Numbered from the stretch's first letter, positions 1-5,895 are shown. The stretch is DNA of 12,067 bases from Candidatus Dadabacteria bacterium UBA2774 (GCA_002352485.1 DEIM01000207.1:1-12067); one strand, 5' to 3'. Translations and numbers: made by a program. Notes: generated by a model not told the origin, from the sequence alone.

Positions 1-792
1 TATTTCGGCGTTCCAGCCGTAAGGACCAGGAGCATCTGCGTGCACTAGATTTTTAAGGTTGATGTCTTCTTCATACCTCCCTCCGGGTTTTTGAACCAGT
101 ACGGGGATATCTACTTCTGTAAGCATGGGCAGATCATTCAGACTGTCACCAAGCCCGACAGTGGTTGCCTGACCAAGCTCATTTAAGTATATCTCGGTCA
201 GTCTCCTTACCGCCTTGCCCTTGTCGTTCTCACCGAGTATATGATGGAACCTGCCCCCTCTTGTGTGCCTATATCCTATTAGATTGATTTTCTCTATAAT
301 GGTTTCGGTTTCCTTGTCCTCTCCGTAAATAAGAAAAGGCTCGCTGTAGTCCCGCACCTGTGAGAGCCCCGCTGTATGCTCGTCAAGACCCGTGAGCTCA
401 GACAGCTCGCTCACGCTCATGTCGGAAAACCCCCTGACTTCAATCCCAGTTTCAATGGATATATCCTGAAGCGTCTGCCTCAGTAATTTCGCGGGAGTCC
501 CGAACTCGATTACTTTGTAGCCTTTAATCACACTATCGTATTCAAACTCGCTCTTAAAATAGCCATCGGGTATAAAAACCCCTCCGCCGTTCTCGGAGAT
601 GAAAGGTTCCTTATTGCCAAGCAGTTTTCTGAAGAACTCTATTTCAGCCCTGGTTTTACTCGTGCATATGATAAGTGGAATATTCTTACTCTCCAGGAGC
701 TTGAGGGCCTCTGAAGCAGGTTGGAATGAATAGGTGTCGTGATCGAGCAGAGTCCCGTCGAGATCGGTGTAGACAAGATAATTCTCAGGCAT
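1..792 (-). CDS. gpgP: Glucosyl-/mannosyl-3-phosphoglycerate phosphatase (HAD superfamily), C-terminus cut by window edge
   Basis: Hydrolyses the phosphate from glucosyl-3-phosphoglycerate (or the mannosyl analogue) to release glucosylglycerate, a cytoplasmic compatible solute. I translated 264 codons without a stop. HAD motif I is DLDGT at residues 10-14 (nucleophile D10, acid/base D12). Motif II is around T44-S45 (ICTSKT), motif III is K191 or K193 in GENDKGKAV, and motif IV is GDSLND at 215-220. The MpgP/GpgP-type stretches RDYSEPF (147-153) and GGRFHH (179-184) place it in that HAD-IIB subfamily rather than among generic Cof-type phosphatases. The ending GPYGWNAEI is close to the usual C-terminus, so only a few residues should lie beyond position 1. 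The ATG overlaps the end of gpgS by 8 nt (ATGCCTGA), implying translational coupling. Glucosyl rather than mannosyl specificity is inferred from the adjacent synthase; these phosphatases often accept both. Confidence 0.88.
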   Translation of the reverse strand, partial: MPENYLVYTDLDGTLLDHDTYSFQPASEALKLLESKNIPLIICTSKTRAEIEFFRKLLGNKEPFISENGGGVFIPDGYFKSEFEYDSVIKGYKVIEFGTPAKLLRQTLQDISIETGIEVRGFSDMSVSELSELTGLDEHTAGLSQVRDYSEPFLIYGEDKETETIIEKINLIGYRHTRGGRFHHILGENDKGKAVRRLTEIYLNELGQATTVGLGDSLNDLPMLTEVDIPVLVQKPGGRYEEDINLKNLVHADAPGPYGWNAEI

Positions 793-1993
793 TATCCTCA
801 TCTACTGCTTGTTTGAGCTGCTCCAGTATGTCGGGTATGGCAGATGTTACTCTGCTCCAATTGGGGATTAGCTGTGAGCCCAACGGGTCTTCAAGGAAGC
901 TAACACTGGCGATTTTTATTCCCTGCACGAACGTTTCAACGGCGAGCCCCTCGGCGTGTCTGTCAAAAAAGAGGCCGTTAATGGCCGCGTCGTCATCATA
1001 CATCTTTATAGTGGTCTGTGCAATCCTGAGATAGGTTACTATTAAAGTGCTGAAAAAACTTTCCGGAAACCTGACACCGTCTGAAGATATGGTTCTAAAG
1101 AGCGACTTGGATATATCGGCGCACATTTTAAGAAGCCCTCCAGTCGGGTCATGGGCCGATATATCCTGGTGCTTATGATCGTAATTGTCTGCTAAATCCA
1201 CCTGACATACTCTCTTAAGAGAGACGTTTCTGAAAACCTCAGCCAAAGAGCCTACCTCAAGTCCCCAGTCAGAAGGAATCCGGTTGATTCTGGCCAGGTC
1301 GGTTTTCATAGAGAACTCTCCGGCCAGGGGATACCTGAAGCTGTTTAGATAATCCAAAAAAGGTAAGTGGCCAACCATTTTAATGAGCGCGCTTATTATA
1401 GGATAAATAAATAGCCTTGTTACGCGGCCGTATAACCTATCGGTGACGCGTGGGTAGTATCCTTTACAAAACTCATAATCCATATTCGGGTTTACAAGCG
1501 GGTAACAGAGTCTGGCCAAAAGCTCCCGGCTGTATGTCAGAACGTCACAATCATGGAGCGCGATAACTTCGCTCTCATCTCTGGCAAGTACATATCCGTA
1601 GGCTATCCAGGCGGCTCTGCCTTTTCCGGGGTCCCCCACATACAGGCCGTTTTCTTTCAAGAGATTAAAGAGTGATGTTATATTCTCACCGTCATCCCAT
1701 ATGAGCTTGTAGTTTTGAGGAAGTATGGAGAAATATTCCTGAGCGTACTTAAACTTCTCTTTGTCTGCTCTTCCCAGAGTGATTATTATTTCGTTAAGAT
1801 ATGTAACGTCTTTTAATTTCTCCAGTATATCTCTAAGCGCCTGCCGCTCGAGCTCAGAGTAAAGACAAGGGAGCACAAGGGCAATAGGACGGTTCTTGGA
1901 GTAATCGTTTAATTCTTCCTCGAGCTGGACAAGATTATTTCTGTTTAACTTGTGTAATGTTGCTATTTTTTCTGCTTGATAAAAATCGCCCAT
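785..1993 (-). CDS. gpgS: Glucosyl-3-phosphoglycerate synthase (GT81 family)
   Basis: Transfers glucose from an NDP-glucose donor to D-3-phosphoglycerate, the first step of glucosylglycerate synthesis in the cytoplasm. The 402-residue product has a GT-A layout: a nucleotide-binding N-terminal half beginning ALVLPCLYSE (38-47), the loop GDPGKGRAAW (120-129), the metal-binding DxD motif as HDCD (147-150), and the GpgS-typical stretch YYPRVTDRLYGRVTRLF (179-195). Further family-like patches are RYPLAGEFSM (220-229), DWGLEVG (242-248, acceptor/catalytic region) and YDHKHQ (271-276). Length matches the bacterial Persephonella-type enzymes. The start ATG at 1993 has a strong Shine-Dalgarno AAAGGGGG (2000-2007). 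The partner phosphatase gene overlaps the 3' end, so the pair forms a self-contained pathway. A mannosyl-3-phosphoglycerate synthase (GT55) is the main alternative, but the sequence resembles GT81. Confidence 0.9.
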   Translation of the reverse strand: MGDFYQAEKIATLHKLNRNNLVQLEEELNDYSKNRPIALVLPCLYSELERQALRDILEKLKDVTYLNEIIITLGRADKEKFKYAQEYFSILPQNYKLIWDDGENITSLFNLLKENGLYVGDPGKGRAAWIAYGYVLARDESEVIALHDCDVLTYSRELLARLCYPLVNPNMDYEFCKGYYPRVTDRLYGRVTRLFIYPIISALIKMVGHLPFLDYLNSFRYPLAGEFSMKTDLARINRIPSDWGLEVGSLAEVFRNVSLKRVCQVDLADNYDHKHQDISAHDPTGGLLKMCADISKSLFRTISSDGVRFPESFFSTLIVTYLRIAQTTIKMYDDDAAINGLFFDRHAEGLAVETFVQGIKIASVSFLEDPLGSQLIPNWSRVTSAIPDILEQLKQAVDEDNA

Positions 1994-2092
1994 TTGCTAC
2001 CCCCTTTAATTATAATAACACATAAAATTAATGGTTTTAACCACTTATCCTTATATACGAAGAATCAGTATCCCCCGATTAAGTAATTTTAA

Positions 2093-2677
2093 TCACTTCA
2101 TATAGAACTTAACGAGTATAAATCCCAGTACTAAGAGTATAAAAAATAGTGTTACCAGAATATTAAAGTATCTGTCTATGAATGATTTTATTCTATCGCC
2201 TAAAAAGAATATCAGCCCTGCTTCGATGAAGAACCTGGCAGAGCGTCCGATTACAGAAGCCGCAATCAAAGTCAGGAGACTGATTTTAAATACACCCGCG
2301 CCTATTGTGAAAACTTTATAAGGTATAGGGGTAAGCGCCGCGCCTAATATTGCTATAAAAGCATTTTCCTGATACTTATCACCAACATACATAAAGGCTT
2401 CCGGGCTGAATAGGTATGTATAGAAGAAACCGCTCAACAGTTCCCACAATGCGAGACCTATAAAGTAGCCCAGTATACCGCCCAGAACGGAGCTGACCGA
2501 GCATACAAAAGCGTACCAGAAAGACTTTTTTGGTTTGCCCAGACATAGCGCCATGAGCAGTGGGTCTGGCGGCACGGGAAAGAAAGAGGACTCAATAAAG
2601 GAAATTGCCGCAAGTACCGGAACGCCGAACCTGGTATCCGCCCAGCTGAGAACCCAGTCATAGAGTCTTCTTATCAT
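2093..2677 (-). CDS. YqaA-like VTT/DedA-family inner-membrane protein
   Basis: Small integral membrane protein of 194 residues in the VTT (SNARE-associated/DedA) superfamily, closest in length and layout to the YqaA group. Visible family features are the acidic residue and proline-rich re-entrant stretch ESSFFPVPPDPL (E29 to L40), a glycine-rich helix at about 54-80, the second half beginning AALTPIPYK (113-121), the GRSARF arginine motif (144-149), and a C-terminal membrane helix at about 170-191. DedA relatives are linked to undecaprenyl-phosphate or phospholipid transport; whether YqaA-type proteins do this is not settled, so I give no reaction. Its ATG overlaps the surE stop as ATGA (2674-2677), so it is very probably cotranslated with surE. 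The role of that pairing is unknown to me. Confidence 0.82.
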   Translation of the reverse strand: MIRRLYDWVLSWADTRFGVPVLAAISFIESSFFPVPPDPLLMALCLGKPKKSFWYAFVCSVSSVLGGILGYFIGLALWELLSGFFYTYLFSPEAFMYVGDKYQENAFIAILGAALTPIPYKVFTIGAGVFKISLLTLIAASVIGRSARFFIEAGLIFFLGDRIKSFIDRYFNILVTLFFILLVLGFILVKFYMK

Positions 2678-3435
2678 GTTTTTTCACCGTCGAGATTTTT
2701 TCTGAGCTCATCCATAAAGCCAAAATCTGTAAGGTCGAGAGTTATCGGAGTAACCGATACGTAACCGTCGTTGACTGCCGCAATGTCTGAATTCTCTATA
2801 TGTATGAAACCAAGAGCATCCCCTCCGATCCAGTAATATTTCCTGCCCCTCGGGTCGGTTTTCTCTACAACAGGCTCTTCATATAAACGCTTGCCCTGCC
2901 TGGTAACCATGACCCCTTTTATATCCGATTTACTGATTCCGGGAATGTTTATATTTAAAAGAGTGTCTTTAGGGAGCTTATTTTTGAGTACGTATTTTGA
3001 GATCTTAACGCAGTAGTGACAGGCGGCCTCAAAGTTATAGTCATTTTTTCCCGCAAGCGATACTGCGATTGAAGGTACTCCCAAAAGGGTCCCTTCCATC
3101 GCTGCGCTCACTGTGCCCGAGTACGTGATATCGTCGCCTAGATTCTCACCCTTGTTAATTCCCGAAACTACGAGGTCTGGTTTAAGATCGTGAAGTATGC
3201 CGTTTATCGCAAGGTTAATGCAGTCTGTTGGGGTACCGTCTACCGTATAGACGTGATCGGTAACTTCGTCAAGACGGAGCGGCCTATAAAGGCTTAGCGA
3301 GTGGCTCACCGCACTTTGATCGCGGTCCGGAGCAACAACAAATACCTCTCCAAGAGTGCTCAGCGCTTCGTGCAGTCTGTGAAGTCCCTTGGAGTTTATT
3401 CCGTCGTCGTTTGATATCAGAATTCTTACAGGCAT
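2674..3435 (-). CDS. surE: 5'/3'-nucleotidase SurE
   Basis: Metal-dependent phosphatase that dephosphorylates nucleoside 5'- and 3'-monophosphates and, in some species, short polyphosphate; cytoplasmic and linked to stationary-phase survival. The 253-residue product is standard size. Metal and active-site elements are SNDDG near the N-terminus (D10, D11), the APDRDQSAVSHSL loop (35-47, with S41 as metal ligand), SGINKGENLG (91-100, N94 as ligand) and the YSGTVSAAMEG stretch (105-115). ATG at 3435 gives the usual N-terminus (MPVRILISNDDG). Only a weak AGAAAGTGG-like ribosome site precedes it. It lies downstream of tRNA-Pro on the same strand and overlaps the yqaA-like gene by 4 nt. The pcm gene (isoaspartyl methyltransferase) that often follows surE is not here. 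Confidence 0.95.
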   Translation of the reverse strand: MPVRILISNDDGINSKGLHRLHEALSTLGEVFVVAPDRDQSAVSHSLSLYRPLRLDEVTDHVYTVDGTPTDCINLAINGILHDLKPDLVVSGINKGENLGDDITYSGTVSAAMEGTLLGVPSIAVSLAGKNDYNFEAACHYCVKISKYVLKNKLPKDTLLNINIPGISKSDIKGVMVTRQGKRLYEEPVVEKTDPRGRKYYWIGGDALGFIHIENSDIAAVNDGYVSVTPITLDLTDFGFMDELRKNLDGEKT

Positions 3436-3505
3436 TTATATAACCACTTTCTGGAGGAGTATAGTCTACAAAGAAATACACAATACACTAAGGGGGCTTA
3501 ACGGC

Positions 3506-3548
3506 AAGAGAGAAAATGAAAAATTCTTTACGATATCCTTCCTCTCTT
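3506..3548 (-). repeat. Imperfect hairpin immediately 3' of tRNA-Pro
   Basis: In the minus-strand RNA, AAGAGAGGAA (3548-3539) can pair with TTTCTCTCTT (3515-3506), giving ten pairs including one G-U, around a 23-base loop. It starts one base after the encoded CCA end. There is no uridine run after it, so it does not look like an intrinsic terminator. It could instead mark a 3' processing site between the tRNA and surE, or be chance in AT-rich DNA. Confidence 0.3.
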
Positions 3549-3549
3549 A

Positions 3550-3626
3550 TGGTCGGGGTGGCCGGACTCGAACCGGCGACCCCCGGCTCCCCGAGCCGAT
3601 GCGCTACCAGTCTGCGCTACACCCCG
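3550..3626 (-). tRNA. tRNA-Pro, anticodon GGG, CCA encoded
   Basis: The 77-nt minus-strand sequence folds into a full cloverleaf. The acceptor CGGGGTG pairs with CACCCCG over 7 bp. The D stem is GCGC/GCGC with a loop containing GG. The anticodon stem is TCGGC/GCCGG, the variable loop is GGGTC, and the T stem is GCCGG/CCGGC with loop TTCGAGT. It ends in A73 and an encoded CCA. The C1-G72 end pair and A73 are the bacterial tRNA-Pro identity pattern. The seven-base anticodon loop reads TCGGGGA, giving anticodon GGG (reads CCC and CCT) with G37, the TrmD m1G site. Position 33 is C instead of the near-universal U. It sits between merR and surE; a possible -10 TATTAT lies about 10 bases upstream without a convincing -35. 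Confidence 0.95.
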
Positions 3627-3669
3627 TATAGTTCAAATAATATATAAGTGGAAAGTGCGGATAAAAAAT

Positions 3670-4014
3670 TTATCCCAGATTCTGCTTTATAGACTTAAGC
3701 TCACCCAGGATTTCGTGCAGTAATACGTTTACTTTGGTACTGACCCGTTTTTGGCTAGCTTCTTCTTTAAGCTTTTTCTTAGCGCCGGCGATCGTGAAAT
3801 TCTGCTCGTAAAGCATATTTTTAATTTTTGCTATCGTATGGATAGCCTCACGGTCGTAAAGGCGCTGCGATTTCCTTCTGATCGGGTTTATTTCCTCGAA
3901 TTCACTTTCCCAGTACCTAAGCACATAGGGTTTTATGCCTGTGAAATCGCTTACTTCACCGATCCGGAAATAAATTTTATCCGGTAATTGAATCTCAGCT
4001 CTATTCTGGAACAT
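3670..4014 (-). CDS. MerR-family transcriptional regulator
   Basis: Short (114-residue) DNA-binding protein of the MerR superfamily, the type found beside tRNA-Pro in many deltaproteobacteria. The winged helix-turn-helix begins FRIGEVSDFTGIKPYVLRYWE (about 16-36), followed by the wing with NPIRRKSQRLYDREAI (43-58) and helices at 59-85. A helical, coiled-coil-like C-terminus (about 93-112) would dimerise it. There is no effector domain and no cysteine for metal or redox sensing. Target genes cannot be read from the sequence. The ATG at 4014 is fixed by an in-frame TAA six bases upstream, has no Shine-Dalgarno sequence, and sits 7 bases after a predicted -10, so the mRNA may be leaderless. In relatives ihfA often precedes this gene; here trmFO does. 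Confidence 0.88.
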   Translation of the reverse strand: MFQNRAEIQLPDKIYFRIGEVSDFTGIKPYVLRYWESEFEEINPIRRKSQRLYDREAIHTIAKIKNMLYEQNFTIAGAKKKLKEEASQKRVSTKVNVLLHEILGELKSIKQNLG

Positions 4015-4021
4015 TAGTTAA

Positions 4022-4050
4022 AAATTAGATCAATTTCAGACGGTTGTCAA
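4022..4050 (-). promoter_or_regulatory. Sigma-70-type promoter for merR, likely leaderless
   Basis: On the minus strand a perfect -35 TTGACA (4050-4045) is followed after 17 bases by TAATTT (4027-4022), a modest -10. Transcription should start about 7 bases later, at or within 2 bases of the merR ATG (4014). The absence of any ribosome binding site fits that placement. Confidence 0.55.
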
Positions 4051-4181
4051 GTGTTTTTAATGTTAAGTCGGTTATTGCTTGAACGTTCTTTCAACTTTTA
4101 CATGAACTGTGGGCTAGTCAAGAATAATAAATACTCATATCTTGTTATCGCTCTTAATTTGCACCTAGGATTAAATCCGAG

Positions 4182-5525
4182 TCATTCGTCACCAGGTTCT
4201 TCCTGCATACTCGAAATCTGAGACAGCGCGCGCTCTGCTATAAGCTTTTTCTTTATATTTTTAGGCACTCTTTTAGCTATCGGGGGAAATAGGCCGAAAT
4301 TTATATTCATAGGCTGAAAGTGCTTTACGCTCTCATCTGTTATATATCGAAGGAGTGAGCCGATAGAGCTCTCAGGAGGTACGTTTACAGGACTCATGCC
4401 GAGCACATAGCGCGCGGCGTTAATTCCTGCAATCATTCCCATGGCAGTCGATTCAGTATAGCCCTCCACACCTACTATCTGTCCCGCGAAGTATATAGAA
4501 TCGTCATTTTTCATCTGAAGAGTCGGATGAAGAAGAGAGGGAGAGTGTATATAGGTGTTTCGGTGTACACTCCCGTAGCGAAGGAACTCAGCGCGCTCAA
4601 GACCTGGGATCATACGGAACACTCTTCTCTGCTCAGGATACTTGAGCTTTGTTTGAAACCCGACCATGTTGTACATCGTGAACTGAGAGTTCTCTACCCT
4701 AAGCTGTACCACGGCAAAAGGGGATTGGCCGGTTTTTGGGTCAGTGATCCCGACAGGCCTTGCCGGGCCGAAACGGAGCGTATCCTTTCCTCTCTCGACT
4801 ATAACTTCCACAGGAAGGCAGCTCTCAAAGTAAATCCCCTTCTCAAAATCCCTTGTCTCGATCTTCTCTGCTCCCTCCAATTCCTGTGTGAGCCTGTAGT
4901 ACTGCTCTTTGTTTAGAGGGCAATTGAGGTAATCGCCTTCGCTGTCCTGACCGTTGTCGTACCTAGATGCCCTGAAAACAACGTCGTAGTCTATTGATTC
5001 AGCGTCAATGATAGGTGATATGGCGTCATAAAAGTATAGATGCTCAGAGTCGGTAAGCTCTCTTATGCTCTCTGACAGAGATGGGGATGTCAGAGGTCCC
5101 GATGAGATGATTAATGGCCCGTTATGCTCACCCTTTATGGATTTTACAGATTTGATTTCTTTTTTTATTACTTCGATGAGCGGGTTCTTTTCTATTTTTT
5201 CAGTTATGTAGTCGGAAAATTTAAGGCGGTCTACCGCAAGCGCTTTTCCTGCCGGAACGCGCGTGTTGTCAGCGGCTTCTATGATAAGCGAGCCAAGACG
5301 CCTCATCTCTTCCTTGAGTATGCCGCTTGCATTATCAAGGGAATCTGACTTTAGGGAATTACTGCATACAAGCTCGGCCAGGTCCCCCGAATTATGGGCG
5401 GGTGAGGGCACTTCGGGTCTCATCTCGTAGAGCACAACGCGAAGCCCAAGCTTTGATGCCTGATGCGCCGCCTCTGATCCGGCCAAGCCTCCACCTACTA
5501 TCGTAACGGTTCCTTTCTCGGACAT
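4182..5525 (-). CDS. trmFO: Methylenetetrahydrofolate-tRNA-(uracil-5-)-methyltransferase TrmFO
   Basis: Flavoenzyme that makes 5-methyluridine at position 54 in the tRNA T loop using methylenetetrahydrofolate as carbon donor and FAD/NADPH as reductant. The 447-residue product carries the N-terminal Rossmann FAD motif GGGLAG (11-16), the GidA-like EMRP (34-37), the conserved AHNSGDLAELVCSNSLKS stretch with C54, and FESCLPVE with C236. C54 and C236 correspond to the two functionally important cysteines of the Bacillus enzyme. A late FAD-contact region reads YFAGQIVGVEGYTESTAMG (345-363). It is distinguished from MnmG (GidA) by its shorter length. It has its own promoter, a weak ribosome site, and is divergent from the pil operon. 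Downstream 167 bp hold the merR promoter and no clear terminator. Confidence 0.95.
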   Translation of the reverse strand: MSEKGTVTIVGGGLAGSEAAHQASKLGLRVVLYEMRPEVPSPAHNSGDLAELVCSNSLKSDSLDNASGILKEEMRRLGSLIIEAADNTRVPAGKALAVDRLKFSDYITEKIEKNPLIEVIKKEIKSVKSIKGEHNGPLIISSGPLTSPSLSESIRELTDSEHLYFYDAISPIIDAESIDYDVVFRASRYDNGQDSEGDYLNCPLNKEQYYRLTQELEGAEKIETRDFEKGIYFESCLPVEVIVERGKDTLRFGPARPVGITDPKTGQSPFAVVQLRVENSQFTMYNMVGFQTKLKYPEQRRVFRMIPGLERAEFLRYGSVHRNTYIHSPSLLHPTLQMKNDDSIYFAGQIVGVEGYTESTAMGMIAGINAARYVLGMSPVNVPPESSIGSLLRYITDESVKHFQPMNINFGLFPPIAKRVPKNIKKKLIAERALSQISSMQEEPGDE

Positions 5526-5596
5526 GCGCGATATTCTACCTGAAGCTCCGGGTTTTAATATCGATGAGGGTGCTCCAACGCTCTTTATTGCCGGGG

Positions 5597-5625
5597 ATAA
5601 TAGAGAATATTCCCAATTATGACAA
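5597..5625 (-). promoter_or_regulatory. Sigma-70-type promoter for trmFO
   Basis: On the minus strand TTGTCA (5625-5620, 5 of 6 to TTGACA) and TATTAT (5602-5597, 5 of 6 to TATAAT) are separated by exactly 17 bases. The predicted start near 5590 gives a leader of about 65 nt before the trmFO ATG at 5525. Confidence 0.65.
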
Positions 5626-5664
5626 ATTAAGTCTCCTATTTTTTACAATATTCGTCATTGGAGT

Positions 5665-5690
5665 AGTAGGAATCTTGTCCTACTTTGTCC
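5665..5690. promoter_or_regulatory. Candidate activator (enhancer) site: inverted repeat with TTGTCC direct repeats
   Basis: AGTAGGA (5665-5671) and TCCTACT (5678-5684) form a perfect 7-bp inverted repeat around six bases. Overlapping it, TTGTCC occurs at 5675-5680 and again at 5685-5690, exactly 10 bp apart and so on the same face of the helix. The centre lies about 105 bp upstream of the start predicted for the sigma-54 promoter, within the usual range for NtrC-class enhancer sites. Binding by PilR is inference; a regulator of the divergent trmFO is an alternative. Confidence 0.42.
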
Positions 5691-5703
5691 AAATTCATAA
5701 GAA

Positions 5704-5734
5704 TTCTCTTTTTTTATAGTGAGTTATAAGAGAA
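5704..5734. repeat. Inverted repeat TTCTCTT/AAGAGAA upstream of the pil promoter
   Basis: TTCTCTT (5704-5710) and AAGAGAA (5728-5734) are perfect 7-bp complements separated by 17 bases that include a T-run and a small TATA/TATA inner repeat. There is no uridine tract on either side suited to a terminator. It may be a second protein-binding dyad between the candidate enhancer site and the -24 element, or chance in low-complexity DNA. Confidence 0.3.
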
Positions 5735-5753
5735 CGAGGGCGATTATCTTCAA

Positions 5754-5769
5754 TGGCATAGATATTGCT
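5754..5769 (+). promoter_or_regulatory. Sigma-54 (RpoN) -24/-12 promoter for the pil operon
   Basis: TGGCATA, four bases, then TTGCT reproduces the consensus TGGCACG-N4-TTGCW with the essential GG (5755-5756) and GC (5767-5768) separated by the obligatory 10 bp. The predicted start is near 5780, leaving an untranslated leader of about 190 nt before pilB. A PilS/PilR-type pair is encoded in the same operon and is the natural candidate activator. Confidence 0.75.
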
Positions 5770-5807
5770 TCATAATAGTAGCGTAAGACTCGGAATATAC
5801 TTAATAA

Positions 5808-5894
5808 ATGAGCTTTTCAAGGGGAAATGTCATTAAATTAAGGGGGAATATGACTAAATTTTTATGGGCCTCGCTGTTTATAGTCCTTATTTAG
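5808..5894 (+). CDS. Possible small leader peptide (28 or 14 residues) upstream of pilB
   Basis: An open frame of 28 codons runs from ATG 5808 to TAG 5892-5894. An in-frame internal ATG at 5850 is preceded by AAGGGGG (5840-5846), close to the AAAGGGGG used by gpgS, though its 3-base spacing is short. From 5850 the product would be 14 residues, nearly all hydrophobic (MTKFLWASLFIVLI). From 5808 it gains a basic, Arg/Lys-containing N-terminus. Either form resembles a minimal membrane-inserting peptide or half a signal sequence. It lies inside the leader predicted from the sigma-54 promoter and ends 76 bases before pilB. I recognise no family; chance coding in AT-rich DNA is a serious alternative. 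Confidence 0.3.
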   Translation: MSFSRGNVIKLRGNMTKFLWASLFIVLI

Positions 5895-5895
5895 C

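Noticed and set aside
726..1034. Plus-strand open frame across the gpgP/gpgS junction
   Set aside because: It spans the overlap of two strongly supported minus-strand genes and its product is Ser/Arg-rich, typical of a shadow frame.
2009..2014. Perfect TATAAT on the minus strand upstream of gpgS
   Set aside because: Transcription from it would start inside the AAAGGGGG ribosome site used by gpgS, and no -35 lies at the right distance. The real gpgS promoter is not evident in the 99-bp gap.
2032..2043. TGGTT-TT-AACCA palindrome upstream of gpgS
   Set aside because: Five-base arms with a two-base centre are too short to support a hairpin, and I can link it to no known operator.
3458..3463. 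TATACT as a -10 for surE on the minus strand
   Set aside because: A reasonable -10 by itself, but no acceptable -35 lies 16-18 bases upstream; cotranscription with tRNA-Pro is equally possible.
4168..4178. GGATT-A-AATCC after the trmFO stop as a terminator
   Set aside because: A one-base loop cannot form a hairpin and no uridine tract follows.
4527..4916. 129-codon open frame antisense to trmFO
   Set aside because: It is fully covered by trmFO, whose motifs and length are complete; the predicted product resembles no protein family I know.
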